Position numbers and translations under genes: made by a program
Part shown: one piece after another, positions 24,994 to 35,459 of the stretch
Position numbering within the stretch: position 1 is the first letter of the stretch
Layout of the letters: each line of letters opens with the position of its first letter
The notes under the pieces: model-generated
What the model saw: only the letters and a program-made list of their open reading frames with translations
What the model was told of the DNA's origin: nothing
Database searches by the model: none
DNA from: Saccharothrix espanaensis DSM 44229
GTDB taxonomy: Bacteria > Actinomycetota > Actinomycetes > Mycobacteriales > Pseudonocardiaceae
Assembly: GCF_000328705.1 (NCBI RefSeq)
Contig: NC_019673.1
Location: forward strand, 372,001 to 436,000
Direction: 5' to 3'
Length of the DNA: 64,000 nucleotides

Positions 24994-27632
24994 TGACCGC
25001 GCCGATGGAGGTGCCCGACGTCGCCCGCCGGGTCGAGCTGACCTGCGACGTGCTGGTGGTCGGCGGTGGCACGGCCGGGTCGATGGCCGCGATCACCGCC
25101 GCCGAGCACGGGAAGTCCGTGCTGCTGCTGGAGAAGGCCCACGTGCGGCACTCCGGGGCGCTGGCGATGGGCATGGACGGCGTCAACAACGCCGTCATCC
25201 CGGGCAAGGCGTCGCCGGAGGACTACGTCGCCGAGATCACCCGGGCCAACGACGGGATCGTCGACCAGCGCACCGTGATGCAGACCGCGACGCGCGGATT
25301 CGCGATGGTGCAACGACTTGAGCGCTACGGCGTGAAGTTCGAGAAGGACGCCGCGGGGGAGTACCACGTCCGCCAGGTGCACCGGTCCGGCTCGTACGTG
25401 CTGCCCATGCCGGAGGGCAAGGACGTCAAGAAGGTGCTGTACCGGGTGATGCGCGAGCGGTCGATGCGCGAGCGGATCCGGATCGAGAACCGGGTGATGC
25501 CGGTGCGCGTGCTGACCTCCGCCGGCCGGGCGGTCGGCGCGGTCGGCTTCAACACCCGGACCGGCGAGTTCGTCACGGTCTCGGCGGGCGCGGTGGTGCT
25601 GGCCACCGGCGCGTGCGGCCGGCTCGGCCTGCCCGCCAGCGGGTACCTCTACGGCACCTACGAGAACCCGACCAACGCCGGCGACGGCTACTCCATGGCC
25701 TACCACGCCGGCGCGGAGCTGTCGGGCATCGAGTGCTTCCAGGTCAACCCGCTCATCAAGGACTACAACGGGCCGGCGTGCGCGTACGTGGGCAACCCGT
25801 TCGGCGCCTACCAGGTCAACGCGCTCGGCGAGCGGTTCGTGGACTGCGACTACTGGTCCGGGCAGATGATGGCCGAGGTGGCGGCGGAGATCGCCTCCGA
25901 CCGGGGCCCGGTGTACCTGCGCACGACGCACCTGCCCGAGGAATCCGTCGCGGCGCTGGAGAACATCCTGCACACCACGGAACGGCCGACGCGCGGGACG
26001 TTCCACAGTGGACGCGGGCACGACTACCGCACGCACGACGTGGAGATGCACATCTCCGAGATCGGCCTGTGCGGCGGGCACTCCGCGTCCGGCGTGTGGG
26101 TGGACGAGCACGGGCGCACCACCGTCCCCGGCCTCTACGCGGCGGGCGACCTGGCGTGCGTGCCGCACAACTACATGCTCGGCGCGTTCGTCTTCGGCGA
26201 CCTCGCGGGCGCGGACGCGGCGCGGTCCGCCGTGCCGCCGGGAGAGCTGCCCGAGGACCAGATCACCGACGCGCACGAGCTGGTCTACCGGCCGTTGCGC
26301 AACCCGGACGGCCCGCCCCAGCCGCAGGTCGAGTACAAGCTGCGGCGGTTCGTGAACGACTACGTGGCACCGCCGAAGACCGGCACGAAGCTCGAACTCG
26401 CGCTGGAGACGTTCGTGCGGATGACCGCGGAGATCGAGGGCATGGGCGCGCGCACCCCGCACGAGCTGATGCGGTGCGCCGAGGTGACGTTCATCCGGGA
26501 CTGCGCCGAACTGGCCGCGCACGCCTCGCTGACCCGCGCGGAGAGCCGCTGGGGCCTCTACCACGACCGGGTCGACCTGCCCGAGCGCGACGACCAGGAC
26601 TGGTTCCGCCACCTCAACCTGCGCAAGAACGCGGCCGGCGGGACGGAGTTCGTCACCCGGCCGGTGGCGCCCTACCTGGTACCGGTGGAGGGCTTCACGC
26701 CGCCGCCGGGCGAGGTGACCGTCCTGGCGGGCCGTGAGGTGGCCGTGGCGGCCCTCGCGGAGCCGGCGGCCGACAAGGCCGCGGGCGCGGGCTCCGAGCG
26801 CCTGCTGGAGCTGCTGGCGCTCACCGACGAGCAGCCGGACCTGGCGACGGTCGGCCCGTACCTGGCCGACCCGGACCCGGCCGTGCGGCGGTCGGCGGTC
26901 GCGCTGCTCACCGAGGCGGTGCCCGCCGGGTTCGAGTTCGCCCTCGTGCGCGCGATGGCCGACGAGGACGCCGACGTGCGGGAGGCGGCCGGGGCGGGCC
27001 TGCGCGAGCTCGTGGAGGTCGTTCCGGCCACCGAGGAGCTCGGGGAGGCGCTGCGGCTCTCCCCGTCGCGCGCGGTCGCCCTGGAGGTCCTCTGGGCGCT
27101 GAAGCTCGGCACGGTCGACACCTACGCCGAAGCGCTGGACGACCCGTCGGCCGCGGTCCGTTCGAGTGGGGTCCGAGGACTCGTCGCGTTGCGCGCGGCC
27201 GACGAGCTGGCGCGGGCGGCCGACGACCCGGAACGGGAGCTGCGGGTCCTGGTGGCCAAGGGGCTGGGCGGGCTGCGCGCCCGCCCGGACGTGCTGGTCG
27301 CCCTCGCGCACGACCCCGACCTGCTGGTCCGTGCCGCGGCGCTGGAGGCGGGCGCCGGGTTCGGGGTGCTGCGGCCGGTCGCGCGACGGGCGCTGGACGA
27401 CCCGGCGTGGCAGGTCCGGGTGGGCGCGGTGTGGGCCGTGGAGGAGCCCGCGGCGGTGGTGGCGCGCCTGGCGGACGTGAACCTCGACGTTAGGAAAGCC
27501 GTGGTCCGGGTACTCGTGCGGTGGGCTGACCGGCCTGAAGTCGAGGTTGCGCTGGAACGGGCACTCGGTGACTCGGACGCGGACGTGCGCGCCTACGCGC
27601 GTCAGGCCCTCCGTTCGGTCGGAGGGCGCTAG
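24993..27632 (+). CDS. AprA/AsfA-like FAD-dependent oxidoreductase with C-terminal HEAT repeats
   Basis: An 879-residue two-part protein. Residues about 15-590 form a fumarate-reductase/APS-reductase-type flavoprotein: FAD-binding VLVVGGGTAGSMAAITAAEHG, HSGALAMGMDGVNNAV, GLCGGHSASGVWVDEHGRTT near 360 and LYAAGDLACVPHNYMLG near 384, the last two close to AprA. Residues about 620-879 are HEAT/PBS-lyase-type repeats (LADPDPAVRRSAVALL, MADEDADVREAAGAGL, LDDPAWQVRVGAVWAV, LGDSDADVRAYARQAL). The ATG overlaps the ATPase stop. Clustering with a ferredoxin and a sulfonate-type importer suggests reductive processing of an imported organosulfur anion; this is inference. A terminator-like hairpin overlaps its last codons. 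Confidence 0.88.
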   Translation: MTAPMEVPDVARRVELTCDVLVVGGGTAGSMAAITAAEHGKSVLLLEKAHVRHSGALAMGMDGVNNAVIPGKASPEDYVAEITRANDGIVDQRTVMQTATRGFAMVQRLERYGVKFEKDAAGEYHVRQVHRSGSYVLPMPEGKDVKKVLYRVMRERSMRERIRIENRVMPVRVLTSAGRAVGAVGFNTRTGEFVTVSAGAVVLATGACGRLGLPASGYLYGTYENPTNAGDGYSMAYHAGAELSGIECFQVNPLIKDYNGPACAYVGNPFGAYQVNALGERFVDCDYWSGQMMAEVAAEIASDRGPVYLRTTHLPEESVAALENILHTTERPTRGTFHSGRGHDYRTHDVEMHISEIGLCGGHSASGVWVDEHGRTTVPGLYAAGDLACVPHNYMLGAFVFGDLAGADAARSAVPPGELPEDQITDAHELVYRPLRNPDGPPQPQVEYKLRRFVNDYVAPPKTGTKLELALETFVRMTAEIEGMGARTPHELMRCAEVTFIRDCAELAAHASLTRAESRWGLYHDRVDLPERDDQDWFRHLNLRKNAAGGTEFVTRPVAPYLVPVEGFTPPPGEVTVLAGREVAVAALAEPAADKAAGAGSERLLELLALTDEQPDLATVGPYLADPDPAVRRSAVALLTEAVPAGFEFALVRAMADEDADVREAAGAGLRELVEVVPATEELGEALRLSPSRAVALEVLWALKLGTVDTYAEALDDPSAAVRSSGVRGLVALRAADELARAADDPERELRVLVAKGLGGLRARPDVLVALAHDPDLLVRAAALEAGAGFGVLRPVARRALDDPAWQVRVGAVWAVEEPAAVVARLADVNLDVRKAVVRVLVRWADRPEVEVALERALGDSDADVRAYARQALRSVGGR
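27606..27627. terminator. terminator hairpin overlapping the 3' end of the flavoprotein gene
   Basis: A perfect 8-bp stem GCCCTCCG / CGGAGGGC with a 6-nt loop, lying in the last codons of the flavoprotein gene; the convergent GGDEF gene ends 13 bp further on, so one hairpin may serve both. Confidence 0.5.
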
Positions 27633-27645
27633 TCGCGCGCCGGGT

Positions 27646-29103
27646 TCAGGCGGAGCGGGTGATCTCGGGCTCGTCCACGCGCGGCACGGGCAGCCGGTGG
27701 GCGTGGATGTCGATGCCCGCCACGCGGACCTGGTTGCGGCCGTTCTCCTTGGCCGTGTAGAGCGCCGCGTCGGCGCTGTGCTGCGCGGCCAGCAGGCTCT
27801 CGCCGTTGTCCGGGACCACGGCCACGCCGACGGACGCGGAGATCGCCCGCACCTCCGGGCCGTCCTCGGTCAGCGGCAGGTTGCGCCCGCGCAGGGTGAC
27901 GGTGTTGCGGTGCTTGTCGGTGGTCACCACGGACATCTCGCCGATCGCCTCGCGCACCCGCTCGGCGATCGCGGTGCCCTGGGCCAGGCCGGTGTCGGCC
28001 AGCACGACCACGAACTCCTCGCCGCCGTCGCGGCCGGCCACGTCGCCCGGCCGGAGCTTCTCCCGCAGGATGCGGCCCACCTCGGCCAGCACCGCGTTGC
28101 CCGCCGGGTGGCCCCAGGTGTCGTTGATCCGCTTGAAGTGGTCGAGGTCGATCGCCAGCACGGTCACCGGCTGGCCGGCGTGCTTGCACCGGTCGGTCAG
28201 CTTGCCCGCGTGCTCGCTCAGGCCGTTGGTGTTGAACAGGCCGGTGCGGTAGTCGGTGTGCGCGTCCTTGGTCAGCTGAAGGTGCGCCTTGTGCTGCTCG
28301 GCGACCAGCCGCTCCAGGTGGGCCTGCCGCTCCGACGCGCGGTGCAGCAGGGCGTTGACCAGGATCACCGGCAGGACCAGCAGCAGCGGCGCGACCCAGT
28401 GCGTGGCGACCAGCAGCCCGAGCATCGCGCCGACGCCCAGCGTGGTCATCTCCAGCATGTTGTCGTTGCGCGTGCCCAGCGAGTCGACGAACCGGGTCTG
28501 CGGGTTGACGATCTTCAGCGCCACCGTCATCAGCAGCACCTGGACGAACCAGTAGAGCGTGGCCACCAGGACGAGCACGCCCAGCAGGGCCAGGTCGGTC
28601 AGGACCCGGCCGGAGGCGTCCAGCGAGAATCCCGACAGGTGGACGGCCGCGTTCGCGAGCAGCGTGCTGCCCACGATGTGCGCGGAGGTGAACACGAACC
28701 GGTACGGCTGCCGCCGGGCGATCGGCCACAGCACGATCCGCAGCCACACGGCGACCAGCACGGCCATGCCGGGCGGCAGCACGATCGCGGCGGCGAAAGT
28801 CCAGACCGACGTGAGGTCGAAGTACGGACCTGCGGATTCGTCACGTCGGGATTCCTCGGCGCGGCGCACGATCGTCAAGTGGACCGTGATCGCCAACAGC
28901 AGGGCCGCGAACCGCAGCCAATCCGTGGTCGGTGCGGAACCGAGGGTAGTCAGCAGCCAAATGGCGGCAATTCCGACCGCCAGTTCGACGGAAAGGATGT
29001 AGCCGATCGCGGTGCGGCGCAGCGCCCAAAGGTCCCAGTTGCGACTCAGCCGCCACTTGGCTGTCGCGGACGGCCCGTGGTCAGGCAAACTGTTCTTCAC
29101 CAC
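27646..29103 (-). CDS. membrane-bound GGDEF diguanylate cyclase
   Basis: A 485-residue predicted c-di-GMP synthase. The N-terminal half (about 28-275) has seven or so hydrophobic helices and no recognised sensor fold. A linker helix (HRASERQAHLERLVAEQHKAHL) leads to the GGDEF domain (about 290-450) with DLDHFKRINDTWGHPAGNAVL and the active-site GGEEF. The inhibitory I-site RxxD is present exactly five residues before GGEEF (RPGD-VAGRD-GGEEF), so the cyclase should be active and product-inhibited. Translation starts at one of two adjacent GTG codons (29103 or 29100), behind GGGGGA. Confidence 0.92.
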   Translation of the reverse strand: MVKNSLPDHGPSATAKWRLSRNWDLWALRRTAIGYILSVELAVGIAAIWLLTTLGSAPTTDWLRFAALLLAITVHLTIVRRAEESRRDESAGPYFDLTSVWTFAAAIVLPPGMAVLVAVWLRIVLWPIARRQPYRFVFTSAHIVGSTLLANAAVHLSGFSLDASGRVLTDLALLGVLVLVATLYWFVQVLLMTVALKIVNPQTRFVDSLGTRNDNMLEMTTLGVGAMLGLLVATHWVAPLLLVLPVILVNALLHRASERQAHLERLVAEQHKAHLQLTKDAHTDYRTGLFNTNGLSEHAGKLTDRCKHAGQPVTVLAIDLDHFKRINDTWGHPAGNAVLAEVGRILREKLRPGDVAGRDGGEEFVVVLADTGLAQGTAIAERVREAIGEMSVVTTDKHRNTVTLRGRNLPLTEDGPEVRAISASVGVAVVPDNGESLLAAQHSADAALYTAKENGRNQVRVAGIDIHAHRLPVPRVDEPEITRSA

Positions 29104-29115
29104 GTCCCCCTACAC

Positions 29116-29232
29116 TCATGCCGCCGCCGCGCGGCCACTCGCCGGCGCAGCGACGGCCTCACGGCCCCCCTCGGTACCCAAGTCGCGAGTAGAGGAGCGT
29201 CTGCCATGCGTAACCGCGAGTGGTGACCCCAT
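29116..29232 (-). CDS. possible 38-residue small protein upstream of the diguanylate cyclase
   Basis: A small open frame starting MGSPLAVTHGRRSSTR, with a good AAGGAGAG ribosome site 4 nt before its ATG and its stop 12 nt before the cyclase GTG. No family is recognised; the C-terminus is Ala-rich. It could be a leader or coupled small protein, or chance. The frame is open upstream to an ATG at 29322, but no ribosome site is seen there. Confidence 0.25.
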   Translation of the reverse strand: MGSPLAVTHGRRSSTRDLGTEGGREAVAAPASGRAAAA

Positions 29233-29338
29233 CGCTCTCCTTGAGCCCGGTCCGGAATCTTCACCGTACGTGCGTGCGTTCTCGCTGAGTGCGCACGAAC
29301 GCCTCGTCATGACAATCGCCATTGATGATGAGTACGTT

Positions 29339-30565
29339 TCATGTGGTCACCGTGTTCGGGTCGGTCCTGGCCCTTGCCCGGTTCCAGGCTACGGTCGCCT
29401 GCCCCGCGAGGAGCAGCCCGATGGCGCCCGCGCCCGCCAGGGTCGCGGTCACCGAGCCGATGGCGTGCGCGACGACGCCCGCCAGGGCCATCCCACCACC
29501 CTGGCTGGACCGCAGCGCCGTCCGCGCGATGCCGTAAGCGCGGCCGCGGTACTCGTCCGGCAGGATCCGCATCCACGCCGAGCGCGCGGGCGTGTGGTAC
29601 GCCCCGGCCATGCCGGCGATCACCAGCAGGGCGATCGTCCAGGTCAGGTTGGGGTTCAGCGCGAACATGACCAGCGGGGCCAGCGACAGGATCGCCAGCG
29701 GCCCGATCAGCCGCTCGCGCTTCGCCGGGTCTCTGACCAGCCGGAACAGCACCGCCACCCCCAGCACGTTGGCCGCCGGCTCGATGGCCAGGATGAGCCC
29801 CACGGCCCACACCGCGTCCAGGTCGGCCGCCAGCGGCACGGCCAGACCCTCGGGCACCATCGCGATGCCTGCCAACATGCGCATACCCATTAGAGAGCGC
29901 AAACGCGGTTCAGTGACGAGTAGGGCGAAAGCTCCTTTGCGATCTTCGGCATCCCGATGTGCCGAGCCGAGCGGGTCGGCCGCCGGGCGGAACGTCACCG
30001 AGGTCTGCACCAGGATCGCGACCAGCACGAACGTCGCCGCGTCGATCGCCAGGGCCACCTGCGGGCTGGTCGCGGTGACCAGGAAGCCCGCCGCGGCCAG
30101 ACCGGCCATCTGGGCCACGTCCACCGAGGTGCCGAACAGGGCCACGCCGTCGTCGTAGCGCTTCTCCGGCAGCACCGACGGCAGGCTCGCCTCCTGCGCC
30201 GCCAGGAAGGGGGAGGCGACCATCAGCACGGTGACCAGGAGGACTATCATGATCCACAACGGGACACCGGGCACCGCCATCAGACCGACCAGGGCGGCCT
30301 GGACCCAGGCGCAGCAGACCATCACCGTGCGTCGGGGGAACCGGTCCGCGAGCCAGCCCAGCAAGGGGCCGGACACCAGCGACGGGAGCAGCGTCAGCGA
30401 CCAGGTCAGGGCGGTCCACGCGGGGGAGTTCGTGCGCTCGAACACCAGGAGTGACAGGGCCACCGCCGCGAGCTGGTCGCCGACCGTGGACGCGGTCGAG
30501 CCGATCCACAGCCCGCGGAACTCGCGGTTGCCCACGAGCGCGCGGATGGTCCCCCCGGAAGTCAC
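29339..30565 (-). CDS. MFS transporter (MefA/enterobactin-exporter type)
   Basis: A 408-residue membrane protein with about 12 helices. The N-terminal REFRGLWIGSTASTVGDQLAAVAL and the loop-2 signature GWLADRFPRRTVM are typical of MFS exporters related to macrolide or siderophore efflux. The substrate is unknown. The GTG start follows GGAGGAGCG closely. It stands alone: the nearest upstream gene, an acyltransferase in the same direction, is 360 bp away. Confidence 0.88.
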   Translation of the reverse strand: MTSGGTIRALVGNREFRGLWIGSTASTVGDQLAAVALSLLVFERTNSPAWTALTWSLTLLPSLVSGPLLGWLADRFPRRTVMVCCAWVQAALVGLMAVPGVPLWIMIVLLVTVLMVASPFLAAQEASLPSVLPEKRYDDGVALFGTSVDVAQMAGLAAAGFLVTATSPQVALAIDAATFVLVAILVQTSVTFRPAADPLGSAHRDAEDRKGAFALLVTEPRLRSLMGMRMLAGIAMVPEGLAVPLAADLDAVWAVGLILAIEPAANVLGVAVLFRLVRDPAKRERLIGPLAILSLAPLVMFALNPNLTWTIALLVIAGMAGAYHTPARSAWMRILPDEYRGRAYGIARTALRSSQGGGMALAGVVAHAIGSVTATLAGAGAIGLLLAGQATVAWNRARARTDPNTVTT

Positions 30566-30925
30566 CGCTCCTCCAGGTTCGTCGGCCCCGATGAGTGAGT
30601 CACGTTACCCCCACCCGACGTAACAATTATCTCGGTTAGCACGGTAGAAGCTGCTGGTTGTTCACTCTCTGTCCTACCACAGTGTGTACCCGAACGGACT
30701 AGATCAGTTACATAAAGTAGTTACAATGGCGATAACCCGGGTACCTATTCTTGACAGTTGACGGTAGGTGACCCGCCGTGAGCAAAGCTCGCCTACCCAG
30801 GGTCAAGGCGACCTCCATTGGTCGTCGCACCGCTGGTCCGTGCGGTCCAGCGCGTTCGTGCGGGCCGACCAGTGGGTGGTCGGAGCACCGTTCGGCAATT
30901 GTTGCCGCGGCACGCTTGTCGATCA
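30566..30925. other. gene-free 360-bp spacer, relatively AT-rich
   Basis: Contains the upstream region of the MFS gene (minus strand). The part from about 30604 to 30770 is markedly AT-richer than the rest of the window. TTGACA at 30754 has no convincing -10 partner on the plus strand. A 72-codon minus frame overlapping the acyltransferase stop lacks a recognisable product. Confidence 0.5.
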
Positions 30926-32347
30926 TCAGAACTGGTAGTACAGGAACGGGCTGAACGTACCGCTGGCGACCAGGATCGCCGCGTAGGCAACGCCCACCGT
31001 CATCAGGGACACCCTAGCGGCTACCGCGATCTTGTCCCGCGAGGACTCCAGGTAGGGCCCCGTCACCGGGTGCGCGGGCATTACGACAATCGCCAGCGCG
31101 GCCACCAGCAGCACAATCCGCTGATTCGTCGCCGCCGCCGCCACGGCTTCGCCGAGACCGCCGGAATCGGGTACCAGAAGGTGCCCGATGATGGTGAACG
31201 CGTCGCCGAGGTCGGCCGACCGGAAGAACACCCAGCCGATTACCACGAGCACCGTGGTGAGCGCCCGCCGGCCAATTCGGGCGCGCGTGGTAACCGGTCC
31301 GGAATCCCAACCGAAACGCCGTTCCAGGACCAGCAGCGCGCCGTGGAACAATCCCCACACGAGGAACGTCCAGTTCGCGCCGTGCCAGAAACCGGTGAGC
31401 ACGAAAACGATCCCGAGGTTCCGGTAGGTGCGCAGCACGCCGGTCCGGTTCCCGCCCAGCGGGATGTAGACGTAGTCCCGGAACCAGCGCGACAGCGACA
31501 TGTGCCAGCGCCGCCAGAACTCGGTGATGGTCACCGAGGAGTACGGCCGGGCGAAGTTCTCCGGCAGCCGGAAGCCGAGCATCCGGCCCAGTCCGATGGC
31601 CATGTCCGAGTAACCGGAGAAGTCGAAGTACAGTTGCAGGGTGTAACCGATCGCGCCCAACCAGGCGATCGCGAAGGTCATCCGGTCGTTCGGGGTCGCG
31701 AAGCAGGCGTCCACCAGAGGGGCCAACGAGTCGGCGATGACGACCTTCTTGCACAGCCCCAGGGCGAACCTCGGGAACCCCGCCGCGATGTCGTCCCAAC
31801 GGTGCAGCCGCTCCTGCGGCAACTGGTCGGCGATCTCCCTGAACCTGACGATCGGTCCGGCCACCAACTGGGGGAACATCGCGATGTAGGTGACGAACGC
31901 CACCGGCTCCCGCAGCGCCGGCCGCTCACCCCGGTAGACGTCCACCACGTACGAGATGTGGTGGAACGTGTAGAACGAGATGCCGATCGGCAGCGCCAGG
32001 TGCACCACCGGCAGGTCGACGCCGATGATCGACGCGATGGCGGCGAGCTGCTCGGTGGCGAACCCCAGGTACTTCCAGACCAGCAGCACGCCCAGGTTCA
32101 GGCAGATCGCGCCGACCAGCACCAGCTTCCGGTCGCCCGGCGCGCCCGGCTCCAGCCGGCGGCCGGCCAGGTAGTTCACCAGCATGGCGCCGAGCAGCAG
32201 GAACGTCGTCCCGCCCGCGCCGGTGAAGTAGAAGAACAGGCTCGCGACCGCCACGACCCCGTTGCGCCGCTTCGCGGGCGCGACGAGGACGGCCGCGAGC
32301 ACGACCGGGAGGAAGAACCACAGGAACAGGGGCGTGGCGAAGGACAT
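30926..32347 (-). CDS. MBOAT family O-acyltransferase (AlgI-like)
   Basis: A 473-residue polytopic membrane protein that probably transfers an acyl (often acetyl) group to an extracytoplasmic glycan or lipid. Family hallmarks are PIGISFYTFHHISYVVD, the PQLVAGPIVRF motif, FWRRWHMSLSRWFRDYVYIPLGGNR and the catalytic His in LTGFWHGANWTFLVWG. The usual partner, an AlgJ/AlgX or SGNH-type protein, is not next to it. Initiation is at ATG 32347. Confidence 0.92.
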   Translation of the reverse strand: MSFATPLFLWFFLPVVLAAVLVAPAKRRNGVVAVASLFFYFTGAGGTTFLLLGAMLVNYLAGRRLEPGAPGDRKLVLVGAICLNLGVLLVWKYLGFATEQLAAIASIIGVDLPVVHLALPIGISFYTFHHISYVVDVYRGERPALREPVAFVTYIAMFPQLVAGPIVRFREIADQLPQERLHRWDDIAAGFPRFALGLCKKVVIADSLAPLVDACFATPNDRMTFAIAWLGAIGYTLQLYFDFSGYSDMAIGLGRMLGFRLPENFARPYSSVTITEFWRRWHMSLSRWFRDYVYIPLGGNRTGVLRTYRNLGIVFVLTGFWHGANWTFLVWGLFHGALLVLERRFGWDSGPVTTRARIGRRALTTVLVVIGWVFFRSADLGDAFTIIGHLLVPDSGGLGEAVAAAATNQRIVLLVAALAIVVMPAHPVTGPYLESSRDKIAVAARVSLMTVGVAYAAILVASGTFSPFLYYQF

Positions 32348-32420
32348 CGCCGGGAACCTTATCCGGCGGTCGTCGTCAAGGTCGCCGTTCGGGTGACCTG
32401 ACGACCACCGTCACACCCGG

Positions 32421-33383
32421 TCAAAGCTCCAGCCTGCGCCGCCGGGCCACCTCGGCGAGCACCACACCGGCCGCCACCGACGCGTTGAGCGACTCCACGC
32501 CCGGTGCCATCGGGATCGACACGGTCTGGTCGCAGGTCTCCCGGACCAGCCGGGACAGCCCGCGCCCCTCCGAGCCCACGACCACCACCAGCGGCCCGGT
32601 GGCCAGGTCGAGGCCGTCCACGTCGACGTCGCCGTCCGCGTCCAGGCCCACGATCATCAGGCCCGCCTCGGCCCACTCGCGCAACTGGCGGGTCAGGTTC
32701 GTGGCGATCGCGATCGGCATCCGCGCCGCCGTGCCCGCGCTGGTCCGCCACGCGACGGCGGTGATGCTCGCCGAACGCCGCTGCGGCAGCACCACGCCCT
32801 GCGCCCCGAACGCCGCCGCCGAGCGCACGACGGCACCCAGGTTGCGCGGGTCGGTCACGCCGTCCAGCGCCACCAGCAGCGGCGGGTGGCCGGACTCCTT
32901 GGCGATCTTGAGCAGGTCGCGCGGCTCGGCGTACTCGTAGGGCGGCACCTGGAGCCCGAGGCCCTGGTGCATCGCGCCGCCGGTGATCCGGTCGAGCTCA
33001 CCGCGCTGCACCTCCAGCACCGAGATGCCCCGGTCGGCGGCCAGCTTCACCGCCTCGGCCACCCGGTCGTCGGTGTCGATGCCCATCGCCACGTACAGCG
33101 CCGTCGCCGGGATGTCGGCGCGCAGGCACTCCACCACCGGGTTGCGCCCGGCGACCGTCTCCGGCGTGTTCTCGGCGTTCTTCTGCCGGCGCGACCGGGA
33201 CTGGTCGGCCTTCGCGCCGGCCTGGGCCCGCTTGAACGCGGGGTGGTTCGGCCGCTCGGTCGCCTTCGGGGTAGGGCCCTTGCCCTGCAGGCCCTTCGAC
33301 TTCTGCCCGCCGGAACCGACGACCGCGCCCTTCTTGGATCCGGGGTTGCGCATAGCACCCCGGCGCTTGGAGTTCCCTGCCAC
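32421..33383 (-). CDS. rlmB: 23S rRNA (guanosine-2'-O-)-methyltransferase RlmB / TrmH family
   Basis: A 320-residue SPOUT methyltransferase. A Lys/Arg-rich N-terminal tail of about 75 residues ([20 protein letters not shown]) precedes the substrate-binding domain ([20 protein letters not shown]) and the knotted SAM domain with [35 protein letters not shown] and [20 protein letters not shown]. The GTG start is 4 nt after the cysS stop, as in the conserved actinobacterial ispD-ispF-cysS-rlmB cluster. Confidence 0.94.
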   Translation of the reverse strand: MAGNSKRRGAMRNPGSKKGAVVGSGGQKSKGLQGKGPTPKATERPNHPAFKRAQAGAKADQSRSRRQKNAENTPETVAGRNPVVECLRADIPATALYVAMGIDTDDRVAEAVKLAADRGISVLEVQRGELDRITGGAMHQGLGLQVPPYEYAEPRDLLKIAKESGHPPLLVALDGVTDPRNLGAVVRSAAAFGAQGVVLPQRRSASITAVAWRTSAGTAARMPIAIATNLTRQLREWAEAGLMIVGLDADGDVDVDGLDLATGPLVVVVGSEGRGLSRLVRETCDQTVSIPMAPGVESLNASVAAGVVLAEVARRRRLEL

Positions 33384-33387
33384 GAGC

Positions 33388-34776
<1,389 letters not shown>

Positions 34777-34782
34777 GTGGGA

Positions 34783-34788
34783 ATGGTA
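34783..34788 (-). promoter_or_regulatory. -10 box of a probable leaderless cysS transcript
   Basis: Minus-strand TACCAT, 6 nt before the GTG at 34776. No ribosome-binding site lies in between. Confidence 0.5.
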
Positions 34789-34844
34789 CGGGCGTTGGCC
34801 CCGCGGGGTTGAATCGCCCGCCTGGTTGTGCTTATGCCGGCTGC

Positions 34845-35459
34845 CTATGCCACGTGCTCGCGCAGCACCCGGAGCAGTGCGTCCGGCCGTTCGCCGGTCT
34901 CCAGCGGGGGCACGATCGCCACCTGGCAGCCCACCGCCGCCGCGCCGCCGTCGGCCTCCTCGCTGTCCCCGACCATGAGCGCCTCGCTCGGGTGCACGCC
35001 CAGCCGGTCGCAGGCGATCCGGAAGATCTTCGGGTCCGGCTTCACGTGCCCGACCTCGAAGGACAGCACGAACTCGTCCACCCGGTCCTGGACGCCGTGC
35101 CGGGCGAAGACGGTCCGGATGTCCCACGCGATGTTGCTCACCACGGCGGTCGGCAGGGCGGTGCCCAGCGCGGTCGCGGTGTCCGGGTAGGGCTGCCAGA
35201 ACGGCGGCGAGCACAGCCGGGCGTAGAAGTCGTGCGGGTCCCGCGCCCCGGCCGCCACGAGCGCCTTGACGTGCAGGTCGCGGTGCAGGTCGCCGTCGAG
35301 GTCGCGGCGCTGCCACTCGTCGGGGTCGATGTCGAGGCCCTCGGCGACCCCGACCGGCGCGGTGAGCGCCCGCATCAGGTCCGCGTGCTCGGCCAGGGAG
35401 TCGTGCTCCAGGCGGAACAAAGTGCCGGAGAAGTCGAAGAGGACGGCGCGGATCGTCAC
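34845..35459 (-). CDS. HAD superfamily hydrolase with altered motif I
   Basis: A 204-residue HAD-like protein of the haloacid-dehalogenase/phosphatase subfamily. Motif II VVSNIA, the motif III lysine in [10 protein letters not shown] and motif [18 protein letters not shown] are present. Motif I reads DFSGTLF: the nucleophile Asp is kept, but the second Asp of DxDxT, the usual general acid of phosphatases, is Ser. It may therefore act on a different bond or be weakly active. A GTG start is used. It lies between ispF and cysS, which are adjacent in mycobacteria, so it is a lineage insertion. Confidence 0.82.
   Translation of the reverse strand: MTIRAVLFDFSGTLFRLEHDSLAEHADLMRALTAPVGVAEGLDIDPDEWQRRDLDGDLHRDLHVKALVAAGARDPHDFYARLCSPPFWQPYPDTATALGTALPTAVVSNIAWDIRTVFARHGVQDRVDEFVLSFEVGHVKPDPKIFRIACDRLGVHPSEALMVGDSEEADGGAAAVGCQVAIVPPLETGERPDALLRVLREHVA

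Noticed and set aside
29206..29226. Trp- or Cys-type attenuator leader peptide (MRNREW)
   Set aside because: It has a ribosome site and ends in Trp, but there is no plus-strand biosynthetic gene downstream and no alternating hairpins, so a leader role is not supported.
30708..30926. 72-codon minus-strand frame whose ATG overlaps the acyltransferase stop (ATGA)
   Set aside because: The overlap looks like translational coupling, but the product matches nothing I recognise, codon third positions are not GC-biased like real genes here, and it runs into the AT-rich spacer.
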